DNA of 64,000 nucleotides from Adineta ricciae. Its lineage: Eukaryota; Rotifera; Eurotatoria; Adinetida; Adinetidae. Position 1 is the stretch's first letter. Every line of letters begins with the position of its first letter. Positions 1 to 11,316 of the stretch are shown here, piece by piece. Made by a program: the position numbers and the translations under genes. The stretch lies in contig CAJNOJ010000048.1 in the NCBI GenBank assembly GCA_905250025.1, positions 62,001 through 126,000 on the forward strand, written 5' to 3'. The notes beneath the pieces are model-generated. The model worked only from the letters and a program-made list of their open reading frames with translations, had not been told where the DNA came from and did no database searches.

Positions 1-606
1 GCGCCAACGACAAACGGACGAATCCGTTGGGTCTAGAAAAAAGTAGAAAAAAAAACGATTCAGAAACAAACGGACGCAATCAACATACATTTGGTAAGAT
101 TTTCATGCGAATTGATTTTTGATTCGACAATGTAAATTTTGGAAGTTCAGCTCTGAACATAGAGCAATAATCGAAAATTTTAGCTAACAGTCAAATGAAA
201 GATATTACTTTTGTAAGAAGATATTTAATGCTCGACTTAGACCTTCCAAACAGAGAATATCATAACTACAATAGAAGACGCAATGCGTGAAAGAAAAGCA
301 GCCGGTTTACAACAAACCGATTAGCTGGAATTTCGACTTTGTATTCAACATCAGTAGAATCGGGAATAGGTTCCTAGAAAAGAAAAACAAGAATTTCCGA
401 TAAAGTAATCACATTTATTTAAAGTCCTACTTACAATTTTGTCTAATTCCAAACCATAGTCGAAACATAATTGATCAAATTCTTCGTCCGCTAGAAATCA
501 AATCGTTCATTCTCAATATTCTCGTCATTATTTGCTTCATGAACTCACTGTATGTTCGGCCAAGTTCTTGGAAAAGTAAACTTCGTTTTACACCAATAGT
601 AGGCAT
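1..606 (-). CDS. FARSB: Phenylalanyl-tRNA synthetase beta subunit, 5' part (partial)
   Basis: Cytosolic PheRS beta subunit, which charges tRNA-Phe as an alpha2beta2 enzyme. The window holds only the N-terminal part; the gene leaves through the left edge. Six exons can be spliced by eye: 549-606, 435-490, 318-373, 209-265, 89-152 and 1-32. They read MPTIGVKRSLLFQELGRTY, then TDEEFDQLCFDYGLELDKI, then VEIPANRYDILCLEGL, then RIRPFVVG. These match the opening of animal FARSB closely, including the LCLEGL and KIRPF-type blocks. All junctions are GT-AG, with introns of about 55-58 nt. The ATG at 604-606 directly follows a pyrimidine-rich stretch ending in AG, so it may be a trans-splice acceptor. 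It lies about 270 bp downstream of the PTPN11-like gene on the same strand. Confidence 0.92.
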
Positions 607-637
607 CTGAAACTGAACACAAAAGCAAACGTTTTAA

Positions 638-661
638 ATATATATATATATATATATATAT
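638..661. repeat. (TA)n dinucleotide run
   Basis: About 12 TA units in the gap between FARSB and the PTPN11-like gene. Simple low-complexity sequence with no visible function. Confidence 0.9.
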
Positions 662-876
662 GTATATGAATTTTGAATTATAAAAGAGAACAAGCAGCAC
701 CAGTCGTACGCAAAGATATCTATGTATAAGTGAGGAGAATGAACGATATTAGAAAACATTGCACAAATAAAAACACTGTTGAATCCACAGGCATGAACAT
801 CACTGTACAATTTTTGAAATCGCCTATGAAGGAAGAAAGTGATCTGACTACAAAGTTCGATAGACAATTTCCATGT

Positions 877-2923
877 TCATCTCATGTTCATATACTCTGG
901 TGGATATGAAGATTGTTTCATATGTTGCTCAATAAAATATTCAATCACTCGATAAATAAATTCATATTGTCGTTCAGTTTGAACAAGACCTACGAATGAG
1001 AAAAAAAAACTTAGCAACAATCGAATTTTCCTGATGTCCTACCTGATCGTTGTGAACGAATGTGTGTTATGAGACCAGGTATTTCAATTTCAATATCAAA
1101 GCCTTCTGCACGAATTCGATTGAGTATCATATCAATGGCAATCGTTGCACCCGATCGGCCAATACCTGCACTGCAATGAACGATCATCGGGGATGTACAT
1201 GGTTCAGCTGCTGTTGGATTGGAACGACCGATTTTTTCGAAGAACTCAAGAAGAACACCCAATTGAACATTATCCTGTTGATTTGATACCAGCGGTGAGC
1301 CTACCAACGAATGAAAAGAAATTATATTTACTTATTCCTCTTTTTTTTGTCTTACCATGATCTCCCCAGGCTAAATATTGCCAATGAAGTATTTCCCAAC
1401 TTCGACCCTCCTCGGTCGTAATTTTCAGTGTACGCAAACGATAGTAACAATCATCATCATTCGATGGTTGTTGAGGTAGTTGATGGCCAGCTGATGGTAA
1501 TGATCGAAGAGCACGTGATGTACTATTGGGAGTTTGAGCGGGGCCATAGTTTGATTCATTTAAGTTTTCAACTGTTACAGAACCGTAAGTTTTGACTGTA
1601 TATACTTCAGGCCAATATCGTGCACATTTATTCTAAAATGAAAACCAAATATTCGCCAGTAGAATAGAAATCGATTTCAAATTATAAACACATACTTTCA
1701 TGCCTTCAGTTTCTCGAGTAATCATGACGATACACCGAACTGTTTCCTGTTGGACCATGTGCCAGAAATCATTGAGTGTTGCTGGCAACGGTCCTTGCGT
1801 TGCAATGTATTCTCGTCCGAGACTTTCAATAGGCGGACGAATTCGATTGGCATTGATGTAATCAGTGACAGGATAATTTTTAAGAATAACTCGTGTTTCA
1901 TCGTAAGGTAAAATATTCTTAAATCGATTTCTTGGTCGATTATCTGCTTTCTCTCCGTGCCGTTTATGGTACATCAGTGATTTATATTCTGATTGTTGGT
2001 TCAACAACTCAAATTCCAAACTAAAGCCTGTTCGATGTCCATGTTGAGTGGCAACTAATTTTGATAAATGCTCACAACGCTGATGAATGTCACGTGCATG
2101 AAACCAGTTCGCCGTGCACGGTTGTACTAAACGAAACGCTGCACCGTTGGTTGCAACGAGGATGTTATGTTTTAAATAGAAATGTATTAAGTCGTCTAAT
2201 GATTTAAAACGATCGATTTGTTCACGTTGACCTTTGCCATCGAGAAACCATTCACCATTGACACATTTGATTTTTATATTTGAAATACCATGTTGTGTTT
2301 TGACACAAATGACATAGTCGCCTGGAATTGTTTCCGAATCCCGTACGAGAAAGAGACCTATCTGATCGCATGCATTTAAAATCGATTCCGTTTGAGAATG
2401 AGATATCGGACCATGATAATATCTAAATTATCCGCAAAGATTTGCTCATGCAAGAAAACGGAAATAGAAAATTACTTTTCAAGTGTCGGCATCTGAGCAA
2501 GAATCGGTACAGTGAGTTCAATAATTTCATTATTTTTCTCTCGAAGTTCGTTAACATTATGTCGATAGTGCTCGATCATATCGTACAAAGTCGAGAAACA
2601 TTCTTGACGTTCGCCTAGATCAAATCCATCGTTTGTTCGTTGAATACGTATGTGAGTAATGGTATCATTAGCTCGTCTATTTCCAATGAAAACAACAGAT
2701 CATGATAACGTTTAGATTTCAAGCATACCGAACTGAAAGAACGTATGCATCAGATTTTGTTGTCGATGGTCGCACCAAGAAACTACCCGGAATGCCTTTT
2801 TCGAGAAGAAGTTTTTCGGCTTCTATTCCAGATAAATCGCGATGAAAGAACCTAGGATAAATAGAATGATGAAATCGCATGATGCAAGTGAGTTTAATAC
2901 CCTCGTGTCAATCGACCGGCCAT
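877..2923 (-). CDS. PTPN11: SHP2/corkscrew-like tyrosine phosphatase with two SH2 domains
   Basis: Non-receptor tyrosine phosphatase acting in receptor tyrosine kinase/RAS signalling. The start MAGRLTRGFFHRDLSGIEAE parallels the human SHP2 opening. Exons then give an N-SH2 (GSFLVRPS), a C-SH2 (YYHGPISHSQTE, LFLVRDSE) and a PTP domain with KNYPVTDYINANRI, EYIATQGPL and the P-loop HCSAGIGRSG (Cys codon 1173-1175). The WPD loop reads W-G-D-H-G (1360-1368): proline is replaced by glycine, but the general-acid Asp is kept. After the PTP domain the protein stops almost at once, at S-Y-P-P-E-Y-M-N-M-R, so most of the usual C-tail is missing, although a pYxN-type site remains. The ATG at 2921-2923 sits 3 nt after a polypyrimidine-AG. 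The family call is secure. SHP2 rather than SHP1 is moot outside vertebrates. Confidence 0.92.
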
Positions 2924-3338
2924 GATCTATGGGGAAAAAAAGGTAATTCAAGCACTTCGTAGACACGATTTGTATTTTCTCGGAGAATACAAACTATGTC
3001 GCAAGTTTCAATATCTAGAAATACATCGATAATAGTGACACATGGATAGGAAGAAGAAGATGTACAAATTCATTGCACACATCCAATCGGAAAGTTTGTT
3101 TGACTAAGTTAATGGAAATAATCGAGTTTTACTCAAATCACGATGTCGATACCGAAAAAAATCGTTATGACCTTCATTTAAATGAATCGCTTCATTGATT
3201 TCAAACGCTTCATTTTGTAGCGGAGCGACATCTATCTACTGAACTACTATATATTCATGTATTCAACAATCGTTCATGGAAAATATATCTCCATTTTATC
3301 CGATACACAAACAAGGAAAAAAGAAACCTAGTATTTTT
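2924..3338. other. Intergenic: upstream of PTPN11-like gene, 3' side of Kv gene
   Basis: About 415 bp between two minus-strand genes. It should hold the promoter/5'UTR of the phosphatase gene and 3' sequence of the channel gene. I see no convincing coding exon, RNA gene or repeat. Confidence 0.6.
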
Positions 3339-5308
3339 TTAAGCTACTGAAGACATGATATTATTATTAATCATTGTTTTATTTGCGAACATTGCGGCTG
3401 CTTTGGAAGATTGTCCAAGCAATTTCAGATTTTGCCCATTATCCATTGCTGTGACAGCTGCGCGTTTAGTAACAACGGGCTCTGCCGGACCAATCTTACG
3501 ACGCGTTTTAGGTAATTTCGAACGTGCACGTAAATGCGTGTAAAAATTTGCAAATGTTTCCACAATGATTGGCATGGGTAAATCAATAATCAATACGCCA
3601 GCCACTGAAAAACAGAACCAATGCTGCTAGAGAATAGAACTACTGACTTTCACTTTACCTGTCGAGACAGCTCCAATTAACATGCCTAGCATTGTTTTCG
3701 GGTACAGATCTCCGTAGCCAATAGTTGACATCGTGATTATGTTGAACCATAATGCATCCGGTATGGAACCAAACATATTATCAGCCGGATGTCGTGATGT
3801 CATTCGTTCAGCATAATAAATTAATGACGCGAATATGGCGACAGCAATGAGAACAAAGAAGATAAGCAACCACAAAACGGATGAGGAGAATTTCATTGAT
3901 GTGATGATAACTTTTAAGCCAGGATGATGGTTGAATAATTTAAATAAACGCATGATACGTATCGTTGACAAAAGATCGAGGGCTTCATTATCATTGACAT
4001 GTAATTTTGTTAATGCCCATGTGAAATAAAACCATGACGTCGCTGAAAAATACGCCAAAGAAGTATTTTTTTTATTGAATTACTCTCGATGTGTTCGAAC
4101 AATTAGCATATTAATTTCTCATTTTCAAGAATGCTCGTGAATCAGCGAGAATATTTAAAAGTGACAAATGAGAATGTTCTTAATATTTCTCTAAAACGAT
4201 TCTACATGTGTTCATCATGAATTATAAATCAGTTTTCATGCCTCATGACAAAAAATTAATACTTTTCTAATAATATATTCGTCGTAATCGGAAATAAGTT
4301 ATCTTAAATTATTCTATTCCCAGAAGATCACATAGAAATGATTTTTCCTGCAGAGAAATCTTATATCGCAAGGAAAATATTGATCAGATATTCGATTACA
4401 AAAGTAGAAACGAGATGGAACATACCGAGAAAATCAATAATATTCAGAGTTGATTGGCAAAATTCTTTCTTGTTTGGATTGACAATGAATCGAATCATGA
4501 TTTCGAAGATGAACCACGTATTACCTGAAAGGAAGTCTTGTAGCTACATGTTAATCGCACATGTTGCAAAATCACACTCACATATCCATTCGACCACATC
4601 GAATGATGGATGAACATTCTGTCGATTAAGTGTTGGTGTGCGGTCCGTACTAGTTTTGTTAACATAGACGGTGACGAAGTCGATATCACTTATTCGAAAC
4701 ATCGATAATGTTTGAAGAACAAAGGAAAGAATCGAAACGAGAATGAAAAATATAGAGATCACAGTAATCACTTTGGCAACTGTTGACGAGCGTGGTTCTT
4801 CGAAGATTTGCCAAATAATCATCATCAATCGTTTATATCGTGGTAAATGTCCTTGAATGTAGTCAAAATTATCGTCCCAGCCGAACTTTTTCATCACTTC
4901 TTGTTGTGACGAACGGACTGTGTCTAGTTCTAAGCTGTCCAAAATCGATAATGTTTCAGCGGTTGATCGATGTTTCGTATACGTCATCCAACAGCACGGC
5001 TCGACATCTTCTCTTTGTAAACCCCAATAGGATAATTCATCTTCGAATAAAGGTCCGCAAACATTCGTCGGATAATGTAATGTGCCAGTTCGATAATAGT
5101 TTAAGATTTGAGAAAACACACCTGGATGACGATCGAAGAAGTATTCATTTAAAATCGGATCGTAGTAGGACAATTGCTCCGTTAACTTGGACAGACGCGT
5201 TGCCGGTAGCTTTTTTAATGTTGATTTTAACGTTTCAAAACGCGTTCCACCAACATTAAGAATGATGCGTGCATCAATATCTGAATTTCCTAGTAGATTC
5301 ACAGCCAT
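3339..5308 (-). CDS. Voltage-gated potassium channel, Shaw (Kv3) type
   Basis: Tetrameric K+ channel subunit for fast repolarisation of excitable cells. Four exons: 4582-5308, 4426-4524, 3659-4042, 3339-3604. The T1 domain (residues about 10-110) has [34 protein letters not shown] and EPCCWMTY, typical of Shaw. S1 begins near residue 185. S4 reads [20 protein letters not shown], with few basic residues as in Drosophila Shaw. The selectivity filter is TMSTIGYGD. The S6 hinge is P-M-P instead of P-V-P, with both prolines kept. The region after S6, [11 protein letters not shown], also matches Shaw. Intron 1 splits the S2 region (VEWIC/NTWF) and the joins are in frame. The C-tail is short, about 50 residues. 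Confidence 0.93.
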
Positions 5309-5793
5309 GAGCGAATCGAAAGATTCTTAATGTCTTTATTTGTTTAACATATGAACATCTTGTATGTATATATATGTATATATATATATATATAGATCTT
5401 TTTTTAATTCTCATGAAATGAATGGAAACATGCAATGTTACTGATGATTAGAGGAATCGAGCAGAGAGAAAAAAACGCGAGAATTTTGGCCTATTGATCA
5501 TGAGACGCACGCGTAAGAACGGCAAGCATTCGTCGAGATGAAGGAAAAACAAAATTAGGTTCCAGTTCCATTCGCTCATATGCCTTTTTTGCCAGAAAAG
5601 AAATGCAGGCAAACGGCATCGAAAGAGAAATAGAAATTTCTTCTTCTTTTTTTTGCTCTCGGCGAAAAAGGCAAAAGATATATTTCTGTAAAAGAACGCG
5701 CACACATCGATAAAAAAAATAAGGAATAAGCGAAGTTATATAGTGTTCTCTTCTCTCTTGTCGTTCTCCGATGAATACATATAAAGTCATTTT
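5309..5793. other. Intergenic: Kv promoter side with TA-rich run
   Basis: About 485 bp between the Kv start (minus strand) and the stop of the lysine-rich gene. It holds a (TA)n-like stretch near 5362-5394 and a purine/pyrimidine-skewed segment near 5620-5660. No coding exon is supported. Confidence 0.6.
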
Positions 5794-7127
5794 TTAAATC
5801 AATATTGGATCTTCTTGGGGTGCAATTGCCATCTCATCATTGAGCGATTTTCGACTTGATTTACGATGCGAACGAGTATCAGGTGTCGTCGTAGCTGATT
5901 TACTATCTTTGCCATCTTTGTTACGTGTAAACGGTGCTCTCAAACGTGCTAATAATTTCTTTTTGTCAGTTTGATCATCAGGCTTTTGATCAGCCATACG
6001 ATCATAGATGGGCTTACGTTTTGATAATTTCACCTTGCCGTCCTCATCGGCTTCGTGTACAGCATAAACTGTCTTTCCATCATGAAGAACAAGATATTCC
6101 GGATTCACTTCTCGATCTTGATCTTCCAATTCACGCAGTTTTTGAGCATAGCGATGTAAATCATCTGTGTCTACTTCCTCGGGTTCGTCGTAATCCGGAT
6201 TGAGTTCATGCGTCGGCTGTTCACCAAAGAGCATATTATTCGGGTCACGTACGAGTGATGTTACACCTGTGCGAAAACGTGTCAGTAGTTTTTGTTTAGG
6301 AACACCTGGCTTAGCTCCTGGTTTGTTGTCAGCTTTATTGGAGCCTGGCAGCATTTTTCTTATACGAGATTTGTTCTCAGCTCGGCCCGATTTAGGCTTA
6401 TGAGCGACACACCAATCATCGGCGCCAATATATTCGGCAAAGTTCATTTTGGCACTCAAATTATTGAATGCGTCAAGAATTGATTGTTGATATTCACCTA
6501 AACCACTGTCAAGTATAGGTATATCTTCAGGGTACATCTCAGACGTATAGTCAACCATTTCTAGAACGCAATAATGTATTTGTAGGATAACGTTGAGAAA
6601 GATTTACCTGGAATTGGATCATCTAGATTCGTGACTTGTAGATCTTCGAATGAATCTGAATGTGGCTTTGGTGATGTTTTGGATTTCTTCGATTTTTTCT
6701 TTTTCGGCTTCGATTCAACATAAGGTTCGACTTCATTCACAGCTGAAGCATCGATCATTTGAAATTCATCATCGACAGGTAGAGGTTTTGGTGTCTTGGA
6801 CTTCTTCTTTTTCACTGGCTCATCTGTTGTTTTCGTTTCATCGCCGTCTGCTTCGATTTTCGGTGCTCGTTTTTTCTTTGGTTTTACTGGAACCTCCTGA
6901 TCTCTATCGGATGCTTCTCTTCCGACGTTTCTCGAAGGGCTCGATTCATACACATGTTCGTCTTCCACGGGATCGTCGCCCACAACAATTTTCGGTGCTT
7001 TGCGCTTCTTTTCACCATTTGTTTCCGATTCACGCGTCGTTTTCTTTGATGACGATTTCTTTTTATGCGAATGATGTTCATCCGTCTTGCCGTTCACGAT
7101 CGATTGATCTTTTTCCAGTTCAGACAT
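5794..7127 (-). CDS. Lysine-rich charged protein of unknown function
   Basis: Two exons (about 6568-6613 is the intron) joined in frame as D-P-I-P-E-M-V-D-Y. The protein has about 440 residues. The first ~190 are low complexity, very rich in Lys/Ser/Glu, with a recurring KKRxAPKI motif (KKRKAPKIVVGDD, KKKRAPKIEADGDE) and K4-5 runs. The second half is more ordered: SILDAFNNLSAKMNFAEYIG, ADDWCVAHKPKSGRAENKSR, and an acidic segment with HRYAQKLRELEDQDREVNPE, followed by a basic Ser-rich tail. No known domain is recognised. The composition suggests a nuclear or cytoskeleton-associated protein, but that is only inference. An in-frame ATG seven codons upstream (7146-7148) is an alternative start. 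Confidence 0.75.
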
Positions 7128-7362
7128 AATTACTAATACTTTCCTCAACTATCTACACAAAAAGTATTCAAGATCAAAGCACTCAGTAATGAATAATAAT
7201 ATCGAAATATATCTTTTATTCATTATTTGAAAATTCATTCGAGCGTGTCGCGCACATGGTTGATGATGAAAAACAAGACGCAGTAACATATTGAAGACAA
7301 ATATACAAAATAACAGAATATTATCTCGCGATCTTTTCGCCTGATTCACCTTGCACATATGA

Positions 7363-10110
7363 CTAATTTCGATCATTCATTGGACGTCGTACTGGAATGC
7401 TCTAGAGTTAAACAAAGACCAACGTATAAAGAAAAAGTCATCAAACAAGTTTCAAATTACTTTACTACGCTTGCGTATAGCATCTAATTCGGTTTCATAT
7501 GCTTTTACTAGGCTTTCAAGATATCGTTCAATTTCTTCGACATGTCGATTGGCAGGATTAAACGCGTTCTCGATTAAAATTTTATACAGCGGTCGGTTGA
7601 TGACAACCTAGAGGAAAACATTTGACATAGTTTGCCATTAAATCAAGGACTTCCTTTACATTATGATTGTGAATTCGTGCTTGTTTGATTTTGTATAATT
7701 CTTCTGCGATTAATTTATGTCGTTCATAAAGTTTTACTGACGTGCCAATCGAATTTGACGTATGAATGATGATTTTCTCGGTTGAATGAAATCTTTAACA
7801 CAAAAACAAAAAGACTGTGTCCTTCGAAAGTGAAAGATTATCTTCAAATTACTGATGATCGATGCTTCGATTGAACGATGTTTCCATTGGCTTTGGTTGT
7901 CCAAGATGTTGACGATGATGCCGTGTTCCTTTCTTCTCTTCTTCTGTGCAATCTAATAGATAAGACGCACGCCTGGAAGAATTTCTGTTGGATTTTCTTG
8001 AGCGATCTTCGATCTTCTTATTATCCAAACAAATTTTTGCTTGATGTAGAAGATGATTCTGACTTTGTGATAATGGTATTGATATTGTTACCGGGTGCAC
8101 TGAAGAGTCATCTGTTTTATTAGTTGGAGTTTGAATCGACTTTGCAAATAGTTTCCGACGTCGATTAGCATTACTGAATTTGACACGTTTGAATTGGCGA
8201 AAGAACTTTTGAATCCGACGAGCGAATATATTTGCTAATAAATTACCGCGCTGGCCACCGTGATTGTAAACAAGATATTCGGCACAAGCATCTTCACAAC
8301 GAATATGAGCCAGATCGTATGGAGTAATATAATTTCCCTTAGGAAGTAAAAATAGATATGAGTTGACAGTTACATCTCAATGCATCTCTAACTGTCAGAT
8401 CTTAGAACTACTTGAATTGTTTTGAAGTACTTTCAGATTAGAAGATCTCTTCACTTGCAAGTACAAAAAACTTACTGCTTTAGTTCGAATAAATGAATTA
8501 ATTCTCGCTCCGCATGCAATCAATGCTGCGCACATGTTTACATCTCCGAAATTTGCGGCTAAATGAAGCGGAGTTCGTTGTTCGCCATTACGAATGTTCA
8601 CTTTATCGGGATATAAGCGACAAATAGATTGAACGACGTCTAAATGTCAATCTATCTCGTTCCTATCTTCAAGAAGACAAATGGTCATACCGAGATGTTT
8701 TTTCTGCAATAATTCGTTTGATTTATCACGATCTTTACCATTGATTGCTTCATGAATTGGGAAATCCCCATGTTTGTTTCGAATCCAAATATCCGCTTGA
8801 TGCTCGATCAAATACTTTAAGCACTCGAGATTTCCTTTCGCTGCTGCACAGTGACTTGGTCTAAAACCGATCTAATCAGAGTCGAGTTGTTCTGCAAGTA
8901 ACGTTTACCCACGTTCGTCCTCGTTTATCTTGATGATTTGGATTCGCTTTCAAATCAAGTAACAACCGACAAACATCAACATGTTGAAAGGAAGTAGCAT
9001 AAAACAGAGCAGTACAACCATTGATATCTTCACCTAGACGATTCTTCTTTGCTATAAAAATAACCAAAGAAACTATCGTGTCTACTAACCTTCCAGAGGG
9101 CATTCATATAATTCAACTAATATTCGAACACAATTTGCATGACCTCGAGTGGCAACGCCGTGAAGCGCTAAATTATTCGATATGATCATGTTGGCTATTC
9201 ATAGAAAAAGAACGTGTACCAGTAAGAGCATCTTTGTCTACATGTTGTGGATTAGCACCGGCTTTGTATAACAGACGTAAGGCATCGACAGCACCTACAC
9301 ACAATGTCTGACATAGAACTATTTCATAATGAATCTACAAACAGATTCAAACCTGCACTTGCAGCCCAAATGAATGGTGTACGTTTATGTTCATCCACAC
9401 AATTCACATCAACATTATTGTCAATCAATTTCTTCAGAATGGCTAACCCTAATTAGAGAAAATTAACATTTTAACTACACATGTGACTGTCATACCTTCG
9501 ATTGCACCATCTTTTCCGCACAATTGCGATGCATAATGGATTGGGAATGCACCATATACATCAGGTGTATGAACGGGTGCACCATATTTCATCAGAATAT
9601 TGAATAGATGTAAATGTCCACACACTACAATTCGATTAACAGTCAAGTTTCTGATTGCAAGCAACTCTACCTGTTATCCAATGAATCACTGTATGTGATT
9701 CATAATCAACCAATTGAACATTCGCACCTTGTTCGCATAAATATTTCACCATAACCATATTTCCATTCAGGCAAGCTAGAAGTGTAGAAGTGTTTATGAC
9801 ACTATCGCGTTTCGAAAAAATCTACCTAGATGAAGTGCAGAACAACCCTCGTTATCGTGTCGATCGAGAATTAATTTTCGTACTGATTCATCCTGTAGTA
9901 TAAGCTGTGCGCAAGCGATGTCTGTATGATCGTTACAGTAGTGAAGCACTGTTCGACCTTGATCATCAATTTGTGTTAAATCACACTAAATTCACCATGA
10001 GAAAAACCGCATTGATGAAAAATCCAATTTGCCATTCCTACCTGTTGTTCGATTAGCGATTTAATTCGTTCAACGTCTGCCTGTTGACAAGCCTCAAATA
10101 AAGACATCAT
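7363..10110 (-). CDS. Ankyrin-repeat protein with IQ-like basic segment
   Basis: Many short exons, each typically carrying one ankyrin unit. The protein starts MMSLFEACQQADVERIKSLI. At least nine ankyrin repeats follow; recognisable pieces are GCSALHL, AFPIHYASQLCGKDGAIEG, RTPFIWAASA, CTALFYATSFQHVDVCRLLL, HCAAAKGNLECLKYLI and RTPLHLAANFGDVNMCAAL. After the repeats come TPYDLAHIRCEDACAEYLV and a basic IQ-like helix, ARRIQKFFRQFKRVKF. Then a low-complexity Ser/Arg region and a helical C-terminus (NRHVEEIERYLESLVKAYE) end at RRPMNDRN. The ankyrin array followed by an IQ motif recalls inversin-like proteins, but no diagnostic motif settles this. It is probably a scaffold protein. Confidence 0.82.
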
Positions 10111-11316
10111 TTGTTTTTATCGAAATAGAAAGAGAATGTAAGTAATTTGACGCCGTCGTTTCCTGACGATAGCTAGGAACGTAATGAAAAAGAAAACATA
10201 GGAGCCTATCTTTTTTATTATCTTTAATGAAGAATAGCGAGAGAGTAGTGATGTAAATATGACCTTACTGCTGTCATGCCAGCAGAAGTGAATAGATAAA
10301 GTGTGAAAAAGAAAGAAAGCAGAAACGGAAGTTTACCTAAACGTTTCTAAGATGAAGAAGAATAGACGATTGATTTCAGTGCGAACTTACTATATTCTCC
10401 TCTGCTGAAACATTGCTATATGTTGAAGTCTTTCTTTGAAGTAGATTTCTGTTTCGTTGTTCCATTGAATCATTTTCTATTTCCTTTTCCATTTAAAGAC
10501 CATTGAGACTGAATTAATAACAACATATGTCATTACAGTACGTGAAGTGGATTCAAGAATTCATATCGTCAATGGCTTCTTGTGTTCTAAACAATGTTTA
10601 GTGTTTCAGCTTTTTGACTGTATGAAGACTCAGTTTTTGTTCTTGTCTATTCAAGGAAGAATTATTGAGTGTGTAATGACACTTTTTCTTTTGAAAACTT
10701 GTCAGGAAAATTGACATAAGGGGTTGAATATAAATAGGAAAAAAAGTGCTTCCTATACGTAAGCGCATAGAAGAAAAACGAGATAAGATAAAACTGTCAA
10801 CATTAAAAAAGTGCCTCTTAATTAACACACTGAAAATCTTGTCAGAACTGCAAACAAATTTATCTACAAATTGTGATTTTTAACTATATAATCTTAATTA
10901 TCATTGTAGAAATATGTGTTCTATTTTCACACGTCCGATATATATATATATCTTTTATTCGTAAATACGGATAGTAGAATGGGATTAGTTTTCTGCTTGT
11001 TGATTTATTACCGAAAATTTCTAGAAGAACTTAGCACTGAAATTACAGAAAATGTGTTCGTCTCATTGTTTCGAAAGTACATGCTCACTAAACATCACCA
11101 TCTACACGTGCGATAGATGGCGCTTGCATATGCTGTTTCAAACGTCGATTTGTTTGTTAATTGACCTATCACAATATTCTGTTGTCAGCAGCCCGATGAA
11201 ACGAGAATTGGTCGGTCAGGGCATTTATTTCGTAATATAAGCTGTCATGTGAAAACTAGACGAAAGGACGTTTCACAAAAGCAGATGTTTGTTTACATGT
11301 CGATTCACTTCTGATC
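10111..11316. other. Intergenic between divergent ankyrin and F-box genes
   Basis: About 1.2 kb of AT-rich sequence between divergent genes, so it should contain both promoters. It holds one exon-like minus-strand segment (see 10391-10492) and a short TA run near 10938-10951. I see nothing else I can support. Confidence 0.6.
10391..10492 (-). other. Possible 5' exon upstream of the ankyrin gene
   Basis: A 34-codon segment on the minus strand opens with ATG (M-E-K-E-I-E-N-D-S-M-E-Q) and ends exactly at a good donor (gtaagt). No downstream acceptor that I can see joins it in frame to the ankyrin ATG at 10110. It may be an alternative first exon, part of a 5'UTR, a tiny independent gene or chance. 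Confidence 0.25.

Noticed and set aside
638-661. Short TA and GT runs as telomeric or satellite DNA
   Set aside because: They are short isolated microsatellites with no telomere-like unit, and ordinary genes lie on both sides.
3355-3543. Plus-strand open frame with a signal-like start opposite the Kv C-terminus
   Set aside because: It is antisense to a conserved Shaw exon and shows no independent support.
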